A stretch of 64,000 nucleotides of DNA from positions 4,216,001 through 4,280,000 of the forward strand of contig NW_027478385.1 in the NCBI RefSeq assembly GCF_051014685.1. The letters are read 5' to 3'. The notes under the pieces are model-generated. The model was given only the letters and a program-made list of their open reading frames with translations, was not told the DNA's origin and made no database searches. The position numbers and the translations under genes are program-made. Of this stretch, positions 37,350 through 50,288 are shown one piece after another. The DNA comes from Ptiloglossa arizonensis (Eukaryota > Arthropoda > Insecta > Hymenoptera > Colletidae). Position 1 is the first letter of the stretch. Every line of letters begins with the position of its first letter.

Positions 37350-38097
37350 AATTTCGCTGGTCTGATACTCGAAACCAATAACTGGAATGGCCTAGGGGAA
37401 AAGTACACACACCATTGTAATCGGGCGAGTTTCTACTTTCAGATGCAACAGGAATTTCTCGAGTTCGTCAAACCGTTCGCGAGATATGGGAGTTTGAAGT
37501 TAAGGAATGGTTGAGAAACTATCAAAATTTTCGCAAGTCTGATTCCCGAAACCAATAACTACAAAGGCCTAGGGGAAAAATACGCGTGCCGTTGTAATCG
37601 TGCGAGTTTCTACTTTCAGATGCAACAGGAATTTCTCGAGTTCGTGAATCCGTTCGCGAGATATAGGAGTTCGAAGTTAAGGAATGGTTGAGAAACCATC
37701 AAAATTTTCGCAAGTCTGATAATCGAAACCAATAACTACAAAGGCCTAGGGGAAAAATACACATACTGTTGTAACCGGGCGAGTTTCTACTTTGAGATGC
37801 AACAGGAATTTCTCGAGCTCGTCAATCCAGTCGCGAGATATGGGAGTTTGAAGTTAAGGAATGTTTGAGGAACCATCAAAATTTTCGCAAGTCTGATTCC
37901 CGAAACCAATAACTACAAAGGCCTAGAGGAAAAATACACATACCGTTGTAATCGGGCGAGTTTCTGCTTTCAGATGCAACAGGAATTTCTCGAGATCGTC
38001 AATCCGTTCGCCAGATATGGGAGTTAGAAGTGAAGGAATGGTTGAGAATCCATCAAAATTTTCGCAAGTCTGACTCCCGAAACCAATAACTACAAAG

Positions 38098-39290
38098 GTC
38101 TAGGGGAAAAGTTCACACACCATTGTAATCGGGCGAGTTTCTACTTTCAGATGCAACAGGAATTTCTCGAGATCGTCAATCCGTTCGCGAGATATGGGAG
38201 TTTGAAATTAAGGAATGGTTGAGAAACCATCAAAATTTTCGCAACTCAGATACTCGAAACCAATAACTACTATGGCCTAGGGCAAAAATGCACATACCTC
38301 TGTAATCGGGCGAGTTTCTACTTTCAGATGCAACTAGAATTTCTCGAGTTCGTCAATTCGTTCGCGAGATATGGGAGTTTGAAGTTAAGGAATGGTTGAG
38401 AAACCATGATAATTTTCGCTGGTCTGATACGCGAAACCAATAACTGGAGTGGCCTAGGGGAAAAATACGCATGCCGTTGTAATCGAGCGAGTTTCTACTT
38501 TCAGATGCAACAGGAATTTCTCGAGTTCGTGAATCCGTTCGCGAGATATAGGAGTTCGAAGTTAAGGAATGGTTGAGAAACCATCAAAATTTTCGCTGGT
38601 CTGATACTCGAAACCAATAACTGGAATGGCCTAGGGGAAAAGTACACACACCACTGTAATCGGGCGTGTTTCTACTTTCAGATGCAACAGGAATTTCTCG
38701 AGATCGTCAATCCGTTCGCGAGATATGGGAGTTAGAACTTAAGGAATGGTTGAGAACCCATCAAAATTTTCGCAAGTCTGATTCCCGAAACAAATAACTA
38801 CAAAGGCCTAGGGGAAAAATTCACATGCCGTTGTAATCGTGCGAGTTTCTACTTTCAGATGCAACAGGAATTTCTCGAGATCGTGAATCCGTTCGCGAGA
38901 TATGGGAGTTTGAAGTTAAGGAACGGTTGAGAAACCATCAAAATTTTCGCAAGTCTGATTCCCGAAACCAATAACTACAAAGGCCTAGGGGAAAAATACA
39001 CATACCGTTGTAATCGTGCGAGTTTCTACTTTCAGATGCAACAGGAATTTCCCGAGTTCGTCAATCCGTTCGCGAGATATGGGACTTTGAGGTTAAGGAA
39101 TGGTTGAGAAACCATCAAAATTTTCGCTGGTCTGATACTCGAAACCAATAACTGGAATGGCCCAGGGGAAAAGTACACACACCACTGCAATCGGGCGTGT
39201 TTCTACTTTCAAATGCAACAGGAATTTCTCGAGATCTTCAATCCGTTCGCGAGATATGGGAGTTTGAAATTAAGGAAAGGTTGAGAAACC
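38098..39290 (+). repeat. Block repeated at 44,641-45,833
   Basis: The offset is 6,543 bp (37x177-6). It shares AAGTTCACACACC, the CAACTAGAATTTC variant, CCATGATAATTTTCGC, AATCGAGCGAGTTTCTAC and the private AAATTCACATGCC. The match ends where AAAGGTTGAG (39,270) leads into the CGCTGG class instead of the CGCAACTC class. Confidence 0.75.
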
Positions 39291-40330
39291 ATCAAAATTT
39301 TCGCTGGTCTGATACTCGAAACCAATAACTGCAATGGCCTAGGGGAAAAGTACACACACCACTGTAATCGGGCGTGTTTCTACTTTCAGATGCAACAGGA
39401 ATTTCTCGAGATCGTCAATCCGTTCGCGAGATATGGGAGTTAGAAGTGAAGGAATGGTTGAGAAACCATCAAAATTTTCGCAAGTCTGATTCCCGAAACC
39501 AATAACTACAAAGGCCTAGGGGAAAAGTACACACACCACTGTAATCGGGCGTGTTTCTACTTTCAGATGCAACAGGAATTTCTCGAGATCGTCAATCCGT
39601 TCGCGAGATATGGGAGTTAGAAGTGAAGGAATGGTTGAGAAACCATCAAAATTTTCGCAAGTCTGATTCCCGAAACCAATAACTACAAAGGCCTAGGGGA
39701 AAAATACACATGTCGTTGTAATCGTGCGAGTTTCTACTTTCAGATGCAACAGGAATTTCTCGAGTTCGTCAATCCGTTCGCGAGATATGGGAGTTTGAAG
39801 TTAAGGAATGGTTGAGAAACCATCAAAAATTTCGCTGGTCTGATACTCGAAACCAATAACTGGAATGGCCTAGGGGAAAAGTACACACACCATTGTAATC
39901 GGGCGAGTTTCTACTTTCAGATGCAACAGGAATTTCTCGAGTTCGTCAAACCGTTCGCGAGATATGGGAGTTTGAAGTTAAGGAATGGTTGAGAAACCAT
40001 CAAAGTTTTCGCTGGTCTGATACTCGAAACCAATAACTACTATGGCCTAGGGCAAAAATACACATACCGCTGTATTCGGGCGAGCTTCTACTTTCAGATG
40101 CAACAGGAATTTCCCGAGTTCGTCAATCCGTTCGCGAGATATTGGACTTTGAGGTTAAGGAATGGTTGAGAAACCATCAAAATTTTCGCTGGTCTGATAC
40201 TCGAAACCAATAACTGGAATGGCCTAGGGGAAAAGTACACACACCATTGTAATCGGGCGAGTTTCTACTTTCAGATGCAACAGGAATTTCTCGAGTTCGT
40301 CAAACCGTTCGCGAGATATGGGAGTTAGAA
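39290..40330 (+). repeat. Patch of hybrid monomers
   Basis: Consecutive monomers join halves that elsewhere belong to different classes. Near 39,515 TTCCCG/CTACAAAGG runs into GTACACACACCACTGTAATCGGGCGTG, and the proper form follows one monomer later. Near 40,030 CGCTGGTCTGATACTCGAAACC runs into CTACTATGGCCTAGGGC and GTATTCGG. At 40,321 GTCAAACCGTTCG runs into GTTAGAAGTGAAGG. The rare GATATTGGAC at about 40,137 recurs at about 41,026, so this patch looks like a copy of 40,500-41,070 with one monomer deleted. Confidence 0.7.
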
Positions 40331-43300
40331 GTGAAGGAATGGTTGAGAAACCATCAAAATTTTCGCAAGTCTGATTCCCGAAACCAATAACTACAAAGGC
40401 CTAGGGGAAAAATACACATGTCGTTGTAATCGTGCGAGTTTCTACTTTCAGATGCAACAGGAATTTCTCGAGTTCGTCAATCCGTTCGCGAGATATGGGA
40501 GTTTGAAGTTAAGGAATGGTTGAGAAACCATCAAAAATTTCGCTGGTCTGATACTCGAAACCAATAACTGGAATGGCCTAGGGGAAAAGTACACACACCA
40601 TTGTAATCGGGCGAGTTTCTACTTTCAGATGCAACAGGAATTTCTCGAGTTCGTCAAACCGTTCGCGAGATATGGGAGTTTGAAGTTAAGGAATGGTTGA
40701 GAAACCATCAAAGTTTTCGCTGGTCTGATACTCGAAACCAATAACTGGAATGGCCTAGGGGAAAAGTACACACACCACTGCAATCGGGCGTGTTTCTACT
40801 TTCAGCTGCAACAGGAATTTCTCGAGATCGTCAATCCGTTCGCGAGATATGGGAGTTTGAAATTAAGGAATTGTTGAGAAACCATCAAAATTTTCGCAAC
40901 TCTGATACTCGGTACCAATAACTACTATGGCCTAGGGCAAAAATACACATACCGCTGTATTCGGGCGAGCTTCTACTTTCAGATGCAACAGGAATTTCCC
41001 GAGTTCGTCAATCCGTTCGCGAGATATTGGACTTTGAGGTTAAGGAATGGTTGAGAAACCATCAAAATTTTCGCTGGTCTGATACTCGAAACCAATAACT
41101 GGAATGGCCCAGGGGAAAAGTACACACACCACTGCAATCGGGCGTGTTTCTGCTTTCAAATGCAACAGGAATTTCTCGAGATCTTCAATCCGTTCGCGAG
41201 ATATGGGAGTTTGAAATTAAGGAATGGTTGAGAAACCATCAAAATTTTCGCAACTCTGATACTCGATACCAATAACTACTATGGCCTAGGGCAAAAATAC
41301 ACACACCGCTGTAATCGGGCGATTTTGTACTTTCAGATGCAACAGGAATTTCTCGGGTTCGTCAATCCGTTCGCGAGATATGGGAGTTCGAAGTTAAGGA
41401 ATGGTTGAGAAACCATCAAAATTTTCGCAAGTCTGATACTCGAAACCAATAACTGGAATGGCCTAGGGGAAAAGTACACACAGCACTGTAATCGGGCGTT
41501 TCTACTTTCAGATGCAACAGGAGTTTCTCGAAGTTCGTCAAACCGTTCGTGAGATATGGGAGTTTGAACTTAAGGAGTGGTTGGGAAACCATCAAAATTT
41601 CCCAAGTCTGACACTCGAAACCAATAACTACAGAGGCCTAGGGGAAAAATACACATACCGTTGTAATCGGGCGAGTTTCTACTTTCACATGCAACAGGAA
41701 TTTCTCGAGTTCGTCATTCCGTTCGCGAGATATGGTTGGTTGAAGTTAAGGAACGTTTGAGAAACCATCAAAATTTTCGCAAGTCTGATACACGAAACCA
41801 ATAACTACAAAGGCTTGGGGCAAAAATACACAAACCGTAGTAATGGGGAGAGTTTCTACTTTCAGATGCAACAGGCATTTCTCGAGTTCGTCAATCCGTT
41901 CGTGAGATATGGGTGTTTGAAGTTAAGGAATGGTTTAGAAACCATCAATATTTTCGTAAGTCTGACACTCGAGACCGATAACTACCATGGCCTAGGGCAA
42001 AAATTCACATACCCCTGTAATCGGGCGGGTTGCTGCTTTCAGATGCAACAGGACTTTTTCGAGTTCGTTAATCCGTTCGCGATATATGTGGTTTGAAGAT
42101 AAGGAATGGTTGAGAAACTATGAAAATTTTCGCAAGTCTGATACTCGATACCAATAACTGGAATGGCCTAGGGGAAAGGTACACACACCATTGTAATCGG
42201 GCGAGATTCTACTTTCAGATGCAACAGGAATTTCTCGAGTTCGTCATTCCGTTCGCGAGATATGGTTGGTTGAAGTTAAGGAACGTTTGAGAAACCATCA
42301 AAATTTTCGCAAGTCTGATACACGAAACCAATAACTACAAAGGCTTAGGGCAAAAATACACAAACCGTTGTAATGAGGAGAGTTTCTACTTTCAGATGCA
42401 ACTGGCATTTCTCGAGTTCGTCAATCCGTTCGTGAGATATGGGAGTTTGATGTTAAGGAATGGTTGAGAAACCATCAAAATTTCCGTAATTCTGACACTC
42501 GAGACCGATAACTACTATGGCATAGGGCAAAAATTCACATACCGCTGTAACCGGGCGGGTTTCTGCTTTCAGATGCAACTGGACTTTTTCGAGTTCGTTA
42601 ATCCGTTCGCGATATATGTGGTTTGAAGATAAGGAATGGTTGAGAAACCATGAAAATTTTCGCAAGTCTCATACCCGAAACCAATAACTACAATGGCCTA
42701 CGTGAAAAATACACATACCGTTGTAATCGGGCGAGTATCTGCTTTCATATGCAACAGGAATTTCTCGAGTTCGTCAATCCGTCCGCGAGATATGGGAGTT
42801 TGAAGTTAAGGAATGGTTGAGAAACCATCAAAATTTTCGCAAGTCTGATACTCGATACCAATAACTGGAATGTACTAGGGGAAAAGTACACACACCATTG
42901 TAATCGGGCTAGTTTCTACTTTCAGATGCAACAGGAATTTCTCGAGTTCGTCAATCCGTTCGCGAGATATGGGAGTTTGAAGTTAAGGAATGCTTGAGAA
43001 ACCATCGAAATTTTCGCAAGTCTAATACTCGAAACCAATAACTACTATGGCCTAGGGCAAAAATGCACATACCGTTGTAATCGGGCGAGTTTCTGCTTTC
43101 AGATGCAACAGGAATTTCTCGAGTTCGTCAATCCGTTCGCGAGATATGGGAGTTTGAAGTTAAGGAATGGTTGAGAAATCATCAAAATTTTCGCTGGTCT
43201 GATACTCGAAACCAATAACTGGAATGGCCTAGGGGAAAAGTACACATACTTTTGCAATCGGGCGAGTTTCCACTTTCAGACGCAACAGGAATTTCACGAG

Positions 43301-44099
43301 TTCGTCGATCCGTTCGCGAGATATGGGAGTTTGAAGTTAAGGAGTGGTTGAGAAACCATCAAAATTTTCGCAAGTCTGATACACGAAACCAATAACTACT
43401 ATAGCCGAGGACAAAAATACACACACCATTGTAATCGGGCGAGATTCTGCTTTCAGATGCAACAGGAATTTCTCGAGCTCGTCAATCCGTTCGCGAGATA
43501 TGGGAGTTTGTAGTCAAGGAATGGTTGAGAAACCATCAAAATTTTCTCTGGTCTGATACTCGAAACCAATAACAGGAATGGTCTAGGGGAAATTACACAC
43601 ACCGTTGTAATCGGCCGAGTTTCTGCTTTCAGATGCAACAGGAAATAATCGAGTTCGTCGATCCGTTCGCGAGATATGGGAGATTGAAGTTAAGGAATGG
43701 TTGAGAAACCATCAAAATTTTCGCTGGTGTGATATTCGAAACCAATAACTGGAATGGCCTAGGGGAAAAGTACACACACCATTGTAATCGGGCGAGTTTC
43801 TACTTTCAGATGCAACAGGAAATAATCGAGTTCGTCAATCCGTTCTCGAGATATGGGACTTTGAAGTTAAGGAATGCTTGAGAAACCATCACAATTTTCG
43901 CAAGTCTGGTACTCGATACCAATAACTGGAATGGCCTAGGGGAAAAGTACACACACCATTGTAATCGGGCGAGTTTCTACTTTCAGGTGCAACAGGAATT
44001 TCTCGAGTTCGTCAATCCGTTCGCGAGATATGGGAGTTTGAAGTTAACGAATGATTGAGAAACAACAAAATTTTCGCAATTCTGATACTCGAAACCAGT
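40305..44099 (+). repeat. 3.8-kb duplicated segment, first copy, spanning a zone boundary
   Basis: Matches 46,494-50,288 at a constant offset of 6,189 bp (35x177-6). It contains about 1.1 kb of homogenised-type monomers followed by about 2.7 kb of diverged ones, so the junction near 41,410 was copied intact. Differences noticed: CTCGGTACC (40,910) against CTCGATACC, GATATTGG against GATATGGG (41,026), CCAATAACTAC against CCAATTACTAC (41,800), TTCGTCAATCC against TTCGACAATCC (41,889) and GGGCTAGTTTC against GGGCGAGTTTC (42,908). Confidence 0.87.
41815..42096 (+). other. Longest open frame (93 codons): satellite-derived, not a gene
   Basis: This frame reads through one and a half monomers because the stop TGA at the monomer junction (GGT-TGA-GAA) is TTA here. 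The residues are a translated monomer (MQQ.FLEFVNPF..Y and LETxNYxGLGxKxTY), and the same peptide pattern repeats wherever a junction stop is missing, for example 3,298-3,528 (TGA to GGA) and 41,512-41,760. There is no start context, domain or codon signature, and the copy at 48,004-48,285 differs by V to D. Judged noncoding. Confidence 0.9.
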
Positions 44100-44411
44100 G
44101 ACTGGAATGGCCTAGGGGAAAAGTACACATCCTATTGTAATAGGGCGAGATTCTGCTTTCAGATGCAGCAGGAATTTCTCGAGTTCGTCAATCCGTTCGC
44201 GAGATATGGGTGTTTGAAGTTAAGGAATGGTTGAGAAACAATCAAAATTTTCGCATTTCTGATACTCGAAACCAATAACCACTATGGCCTAGGGCAAAAA
44301 TACACATACCATTGTAATCGGGCGAGGTTCTGCATTCAGATGCAACAGGAATTTTCCGAGTTCGTCAATCCGTTCGCGAGATATGGGAGTTTGAAGTTAA
44401 GGAATGGTTGA
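44081..44411 (+). repeat. Fragment repeated at 52,923-53,253
   Basis: About 330 bp match at an offset of 8,842 bp (50x177-8), with private markers CCAGTGACTGG, ACATCCTATTGTAATAGGGCG, CAGATGCAGCAGG, ATGGGTGTTTG, CGCATTTCTG and GCGAGGTTCTGCATTC. Bases 44,081-44,099 belong equally to the 50,270 copy, so this is a splice between the 50.3-kb and 52.9-kb contexts, with 2,653 bp (15 monomers minus 2 bases) missing. At 44,411 it meets GAGCAACTATC of the homogenised type. Confidence 0.8.
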
Positions 44412-47400
44412 GCAACTATCAAAATTTTCGCAAGTCTGATACTCGAAACCAATAACTACTATGGACTAGGGGAAAAGAACACACACCATTGTAATCGGGC
44501 GTGTTTCTATATTCAGATGCAACAGGAATTTCTCGAGATCGTCAATCCGTTCCCGAGATATGGGAGTTTGAAATTAAGGAATGGTTGAGAAACCATCAAA
44601 ATTTTCGCAAGTCTGATTCCCGAAACCAATAACTACAAAGGTCTAGGGGAAAAGTTCACACACCATTGTAATCGGGCGAGTTTCTACTTTCAGATGCAAC
44701 AGGAATTTCTCGAGATCGTCAATCCGTTCGCGAGATATGGGAGTTTGAAATTAAGGAATGGTTGAGAAACCATCAAAATTTTCGCAACTCAGATACTCGA
44801 AACCAATAACTACTATGGCCTAGGGCAAAAATGCACATACCTCTGTAATCGGGCGAGTTTCTACTTTCAGATGCAACTAGAATTTCTCGAGTTCGTCAAT
44901 TCGTTCGCGAGATATGGGAGTTTGAAGTTAAGGAATGGTTGAGAAACCATGATAATTTTCGCTGGTCTGATACGCGAAACCAATAACTGGAGTGGCCTAG
45001 GGGAAAAATACGCATGCCGTTGTAATCGAGCGAGTTTCTACTTTCAGATGCAACAGGAATTTCTCGAGTTCGTGAATCCGTTCGCGAGATATAGGAGTTC
45101 GAAGTTAAGGAATGGTTGAGAAACCATCAAAATTTTCGCTGGTCTGATACTCGAAACCAATAACTGGAATGGCCTAGGGGAAAAGTACACACACCACTGT
45201 AATCGGGCGTGTTTCTACTTTCAGATGCAACAGGAATTTCTCGAGATCGTCAATCCGTTCGCGAGATATGGGAGTTAGAACTTAAGGAATGGTTGAGAAC
45301 CCATCAAAATTTTCGCAAGTCTGATTCCCGAAACAAATAACTACAAAGGCCTAGGGGAAAAATTCACATGCCGTTGTAATCGTGCGAGTTTCTACTTTCA
45401 GATGCAACAGGAATTTCTCGAGATCGTGAATCCGTTCGCGAGATATGGGAGTTTGAAGTTAAGGAACGGTTGAGAAACCATCAAAATTTTCGCAAGTCTG
45501 ATTCCCGAAACCAATAACTACAAAGGCCTAGGGGAAAAATACACATACCGTTGTAATCGTGCGAGTTTCTACTTTCAGATGCAACAGGAATTTCCCGAGT
45601 TCGTCAATCCGTTCGCGAGATATGGGACTTTGAGGTTAAGGAATGGTTGAGAAACCATCAAAATTTTCGCTGGTCTGATACTCGAAACCAATAACTGGAA
45701 TGGCCCAGGGGAAAAGTACACACACCACTGCAATCGGGCGTGTTTCTACTTTCAAATGCAACAGGAATTTCTCGAGATCTTCAATCCGTTCGCGAGATAT
45801 GGGAGTTTGAAATTAAGGAATGGTTGAGAAACCATCAAAATTTTCGCAACTCTGATACTCGATACCAATAACTACTATGGCCTAGGGCAAAAATACACAC
45901 ACCGCTGTAATCGGGCGATTTTGTACTTTCAGATGCAACAGGAATTTCTCGGGTTCGTCAATCCGTTCGCGAGAAATGGGAGTTCGAAGTTAAGGAATGG
46001 TTGAGAAACCATCAAAATTTTCGCAACCATGATACTCGTAACCAATAACTACTATGGCCTAGAGCAAAAATACACACACCGCTGTAATCGGGCGAGTTTC
46101 TACTTTCAGATGCAACAGGAATTTCTCGAGTTCGTCAATCCGTTCGATAGATATGGGAGTTTGAAGTTAAGGAATGGTTGAGAAACCATCAAAAATTTCG
46201 CTGGTCTGATACTCGAAACCAATAACTGGAATGGCCTAGGGGAAAAGTACACACACCATTATAATCGGGCGAGTTTCTACTTTCAGATGCAACAGGAATT
46301 TCTCGAGTTCGTCAAACCGTTCGCGAGATATGGGAGTTTGAAGTTAAGGAATGGTTGAGAAACCATCAAAATTTTCGCTGGTCTGATACTCGAAACCAAT
46401 AACTGCAATGGCCTAGGGGAAAAGTACACACACCACTGTAATCGGGCGTGTTTCTACTTTCAGATGCAACAGGAATTTCTCGAGATCGTCAATCCGTTCG
46501 CGAGATATGGGAGTTAGAAGTGAAGGAATGGTTGAGAAACCATCAAAATTTTCGCAAGTCTGATTCCCGAAACCAATAACTACAAAGGCCTAGGGGAAAA
46601 ATACACATGTCGTTGTAATCGTGCGAGTTTCTACTTTCAGATGCAACAGGAATTTCTCGAGTTCGTCAATCCGTTCGCGAGATATGGGAGTTTGAAGTTA
46701 AGGAATGGTTGAGAAACCATCAAAAATTTCGCTGGTCTGATACTCGAAACCAATAACTGGAATGGCCTAGGGGAAAAGTACACACACCATTGTAATCGGG
46801 CGAGTTTCTACTTTCAGATGCAACAGGAATTTCTCGAGTTCGTCAAACCGTTCGCGAGATATGGGAGTTTGAAGTTAAGGAATGGTTGAGAAACCATCAA
46901 AGTTTTCGCTGGTCTGATACTCGAAACCAATAACTGGAATGGCCTAGGGGAAAAGTACACACACCACTGCAATCGGGCGTGTTTCTACTTTCAGCTGCAA
47001 CAGGAATTTCTCGAGATCGTCAATCCGTTCGCGAGATATGGGAGTTTGAAATTAAGGAATTGTTGAGAAACCATCAAAATTTTCGCAACTCTGATACTCG
47101 ATACCAATAACTACTATGGCCTAGGGCAAAAATACACATACCGCTGTATTCGGGCGAGCTTCTACTTTCAGATGCAACAGGAATTTCCCGAGTTCGTCAA
47201 TCCGTTCGCGAGATATGGGACTTTGAGGTTAAGGAATGGTTGAGAAACCATCAAAATTTTCGCTGGTCTGATACTCGAAACCAATAACTGGAATGGCCCA
47301 GGGGAAAAGTACACACACCACTGCAATCGGGCGTGTTTCTGCTTTCAAATGCAACAGGAATTTCTCGAGATCTTCAATCCGTTCGCGAGATATGGGAGTT

Positions 47401-47600
47401 TGAAATTAAGGAATGGTTGAGAAACCATCAAAATTTTCGCAACTCTGATACTCGATACCAATAACTACTATGGCCTAGGGCAAAAATACACACACCGCTG
47501 TAATCGGGCGATTTTGTACTTTCAGATGCAACAGGAATTTCTCGGGTTCGTCAATCCGTTCGCGAGATATGGGAGTTCGAAGTTAAGGAATGGTTGAGAA
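44410..47600 (+). repeat. Homogenised block inside the diverged half
   Basis: First part copies 30,435-32,695; from 46,494 it copies 40,305 onwards. Monomer classes and identity levels are those of the 1-41 kb zone. Private changes are few, for example CCATTATAATCGGG at 46,258 and GTTCGATAGATATGG at 46,143. Confidence 0.82.
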
Positions 47601-50288
47601 ACCATCAAAATTTTCGCAAGTCTGATACTCGAAACCAATAACTGGAATGGCCTAGGGGAAAAGTACACACAGCACTGTAATCGGGCGTTTCTACTTTCAG
47701 ATGCAACAGGAGTTTCTCGAAGTTCGTCAAACCGTTCGTGAGATATGGGAGTTTGAACTTAAGGAGTGGTTGGGAAACCATCAAAATTTCCCAAGTCTGA
47801 CACTCGAAACCAATAACTACAGAGGCCTAGGGGAAAAATACACATACCGTTGTAATCGGGCGAGTTTCTACTTTCACATGCAACAGGAATTTCTCGAGTT
47901 CGTCATTCCGTTCGCGAGATATGGTTGGTTGAAGTTAAGGAACGTTTGAGAAACCATCAAAATTTTCGCAAGTCTGATACACGAAACCAATTACTACAAA
48001 GGCTTGGGGCAAAAATACACAAACCGTAGTAATGGGGAGAGTTTCTACTTTCAGATGCAACAGGCATTTCTCGAGTTCGACAATCCGTTCGTGAGATATG
48101 GGTGTTTGAAGTTAAGGAATGGTTTAGAAACCATCAATATTTTCGTAAGTCTGACACTCGAGACCGATAACTACCATGGCCTAGGGCAAAAATTCACATA
48201 CCCCTGTAATCGGGCGGGTTGCTGCTTTCAGATGCAACAGGACTTTTTCGAGTTCGTTAATCCGTTCGCGATATATGTGGTTTGAAGATAAGGAATGGTT
48301 GAGAAACTATGAAAATTTTCGCAAGTCTGATACTCGATACCAATAACTGGAATGGCCTAGGGGAAAGGTACACACACCATTGTAATCGGGCGAGATTCTA
48401 CTTTCAGATGCAACAGGAATTTCTCGAGTTCGTCATTCCGTTCGCGAGATATGGTTGGTTGAAGTTAAGGAACGTTTGAGAAACCATCAAAATTTTCGCA
48501 AGTCTGATACACGAAACCAATAACTACAAAGGCTTAGGGCAAAAATACACAAACCGTTGTAATGAGGAGAGTTTCTACTTTCAGATGCAACTGGCATTTC
48601 TCGAGTTCGTCAATCCGTTCGTGAGATATGGGAGTTTGATGTTAAGGAATGGTTGAGAAACCATCAAAATTTCCGTAATTCTGACACTCGAGACCGATAA
48701 CTACTATGGCATAGGGCAAAAATTCACATACCGCTGTAACCGGGCGGGTTTCTGCTTTCAGATGCAACTGGACTTTTTCGAGTTCGTTAATCCGTTCGCG
48801 ATATATGTGGTTTGAAGATAAGGAATGGTTGAGAAACCATGAAAATTTTCGCAAGTCTCATACCCGAAACCAATAACTACAATGGCCTACGTGAAAAATA
48901 CACATACCGTTGTAATCGGGCGAGTATCTGCTTTCATATGCAACAGGAATTTCTCGAGTTCGTCAATCCGTCCGCGAGATATGGGAGTTTGAAGTTAAGG
49001 AATGGTTGAGAAACCATCAAAATTTTCGCAAGTCTGATACTCGATACCAATAACTGGAATGTACTAGGGGAAAAGTACACACACCATTGTAATCGGGCGA
49101 GTTTCTACTTTCAGATGCAACAGGAATTTCTCGAGTTCGTCAATCCGTTCGCGAGATATGGGAGTTTGAAGTTAAGGAATGCTTGAGAAACCATCGAAAT
49201 TTTCGCAAGTCTAATACTCGAAACCAATAACTACTATGGCCTAGGGCAAAAATGCACATACCGTTGTAATCGGGCGAGTTTCTGCTTTCAGATGCAACAG
49301 GAATTTCTCGAGTTCGTCAATCCGTTCGCGAGATATGGGAGTTTGAAGTTAAGGAATGGTTGAGAAATCATCAAAATTTTCGCTGGTCTGATACTCGAAA
49401 CCAATAACTGGAATGGCCTAGGGGAAAAGTACACATACTTTTGCAATCGGGCGAGTTTCCACTTTCAGACGCAACAGGAATTTCACGAGTTCGTCGATCC
49501 GTTCGCGAGATATGGGAGTTTGAAGTTAAGGAGTGGTTGAGAAACCATCAAAATTTTCGCAAGTCTGATACACGAAACCAATAACTACTATAGCCGAGGA
49601 CAAAAATACACACACCATTGTAATCGGGCGAGATTCTGCTTTCAGATGCAACAGGAATTTCTCGAGCTCGTCAATCCGTTCGCGAGATATGGGAGTTTGT
49701 AGTCAAGGAATGGTTGAGAAACCATCAAAATTTTCTCTGGTCTGATACTCGAAACCAATAACAGGAATGGTCTAGGGGAAATTACACACACCGTTGTAAT
49801 CGGCCGAGTTTCTGCTTTCAGATGCAACAGGAAATAATCGAGTTCGTCGATCCGTTCGCGAGATATGGGAGATTGAAGTTAAGGAATGGTTGAGAAACCA
49901 TCAAAATTTTCGCTGGTGTGATATTCGAAACCAATAACTGGAATGGCCTAGGGGAAAAGTACACACACCATTGTAATCGGGCGAGTTTCTACTTTCAGAT
50001 GCAACAGGAAATAATCGAGTTCGTCAATCCGTTCTCGAGATATGGGACTTTGAAGTTAAGGAATGCTTGAGAAACCATCACAATTTTCGCAAGTCTGGTA
50101 CTCGATACCAATAACTGGAATGGCCTAGGGGAAAAGTACACACACCATTGTAATCGGGCGAGTTTCTACTTTCAGGTGCAACAGGAATTTCTCGAGTTCG
50201 TCAATCCGTTCGCGAGATATGGGAGTTTGAAGTTAACGAATGATTGAGAAACAACAAAATTTTCGCAATTCTGATACTCGAAACCAGT
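46494..50288 (+). repeat. 3.8-kb duplicated segment, second copy
   Basis: Copy of 40,305-44,099 with about five substitutions seen. Shared indel markers that make the match certain: GGGCGTTTCTAC (two bases short), AATTTCCCAAGTCTG, AACAACAAAATTTTCG, GGGGAAATTACAC, and CAGGAAATAATCGAG in place of the CTCGAG form. Past 50,288 it continues into monomers with GTATCTGGAATGG and CCTAGTAGAAAAG, which the first copy lacks. Confidence 0.87.

Larger units (their letters stand above)
1..41410 (+). repeat. Homogenised satellite zone with multi-monomer blocks
   Basis: Monomers here fall into a few sharply defined classes. One has CGCTGGTCTGATACTCG then AACTGGAATGG. One has CGCAAGTCTGATTCCCG then AACTACAAAGG. 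One has CGCAACTCTGATACTCGATA then CTACTATGG with GTATTCGGGCGAGC. One has CGCAACCATGATACTCGTAA with CCTAGAGC. The classes recur in fixed orders as blocks of 4 to 28 monomers, and class members tens of kilobases apart are often identical or differ at one or two bases. That is the pattern of recent, repeated block amplification. The right edge is where private substitutions and small indels become common, near 41,410. Confidence 0.85.
41411..44411 (+). repeat. Diverged satellite island
   Basis: Monomers keep the 177-bp plan but carry many private substitutions and indels: GGGAGAGTTTC, GGACTTTTTCGAG, CGCGATATATGTGG, CTCGAGACCGATAAC, TAGCCGAGGAC. Some junction TGA stops are lost (AATGGTTTAGAAACC at about 41,932). 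Flanked on both sides by homogenised sequence. No other content. Confidence 0.85.

Noticed and set aside
41411..44411. Possible transposon remnant in the diverged island
   Set aside because: Every 177-bp landmark is still present in order; there are no terminal repeats, target duplications or foreign sequence.
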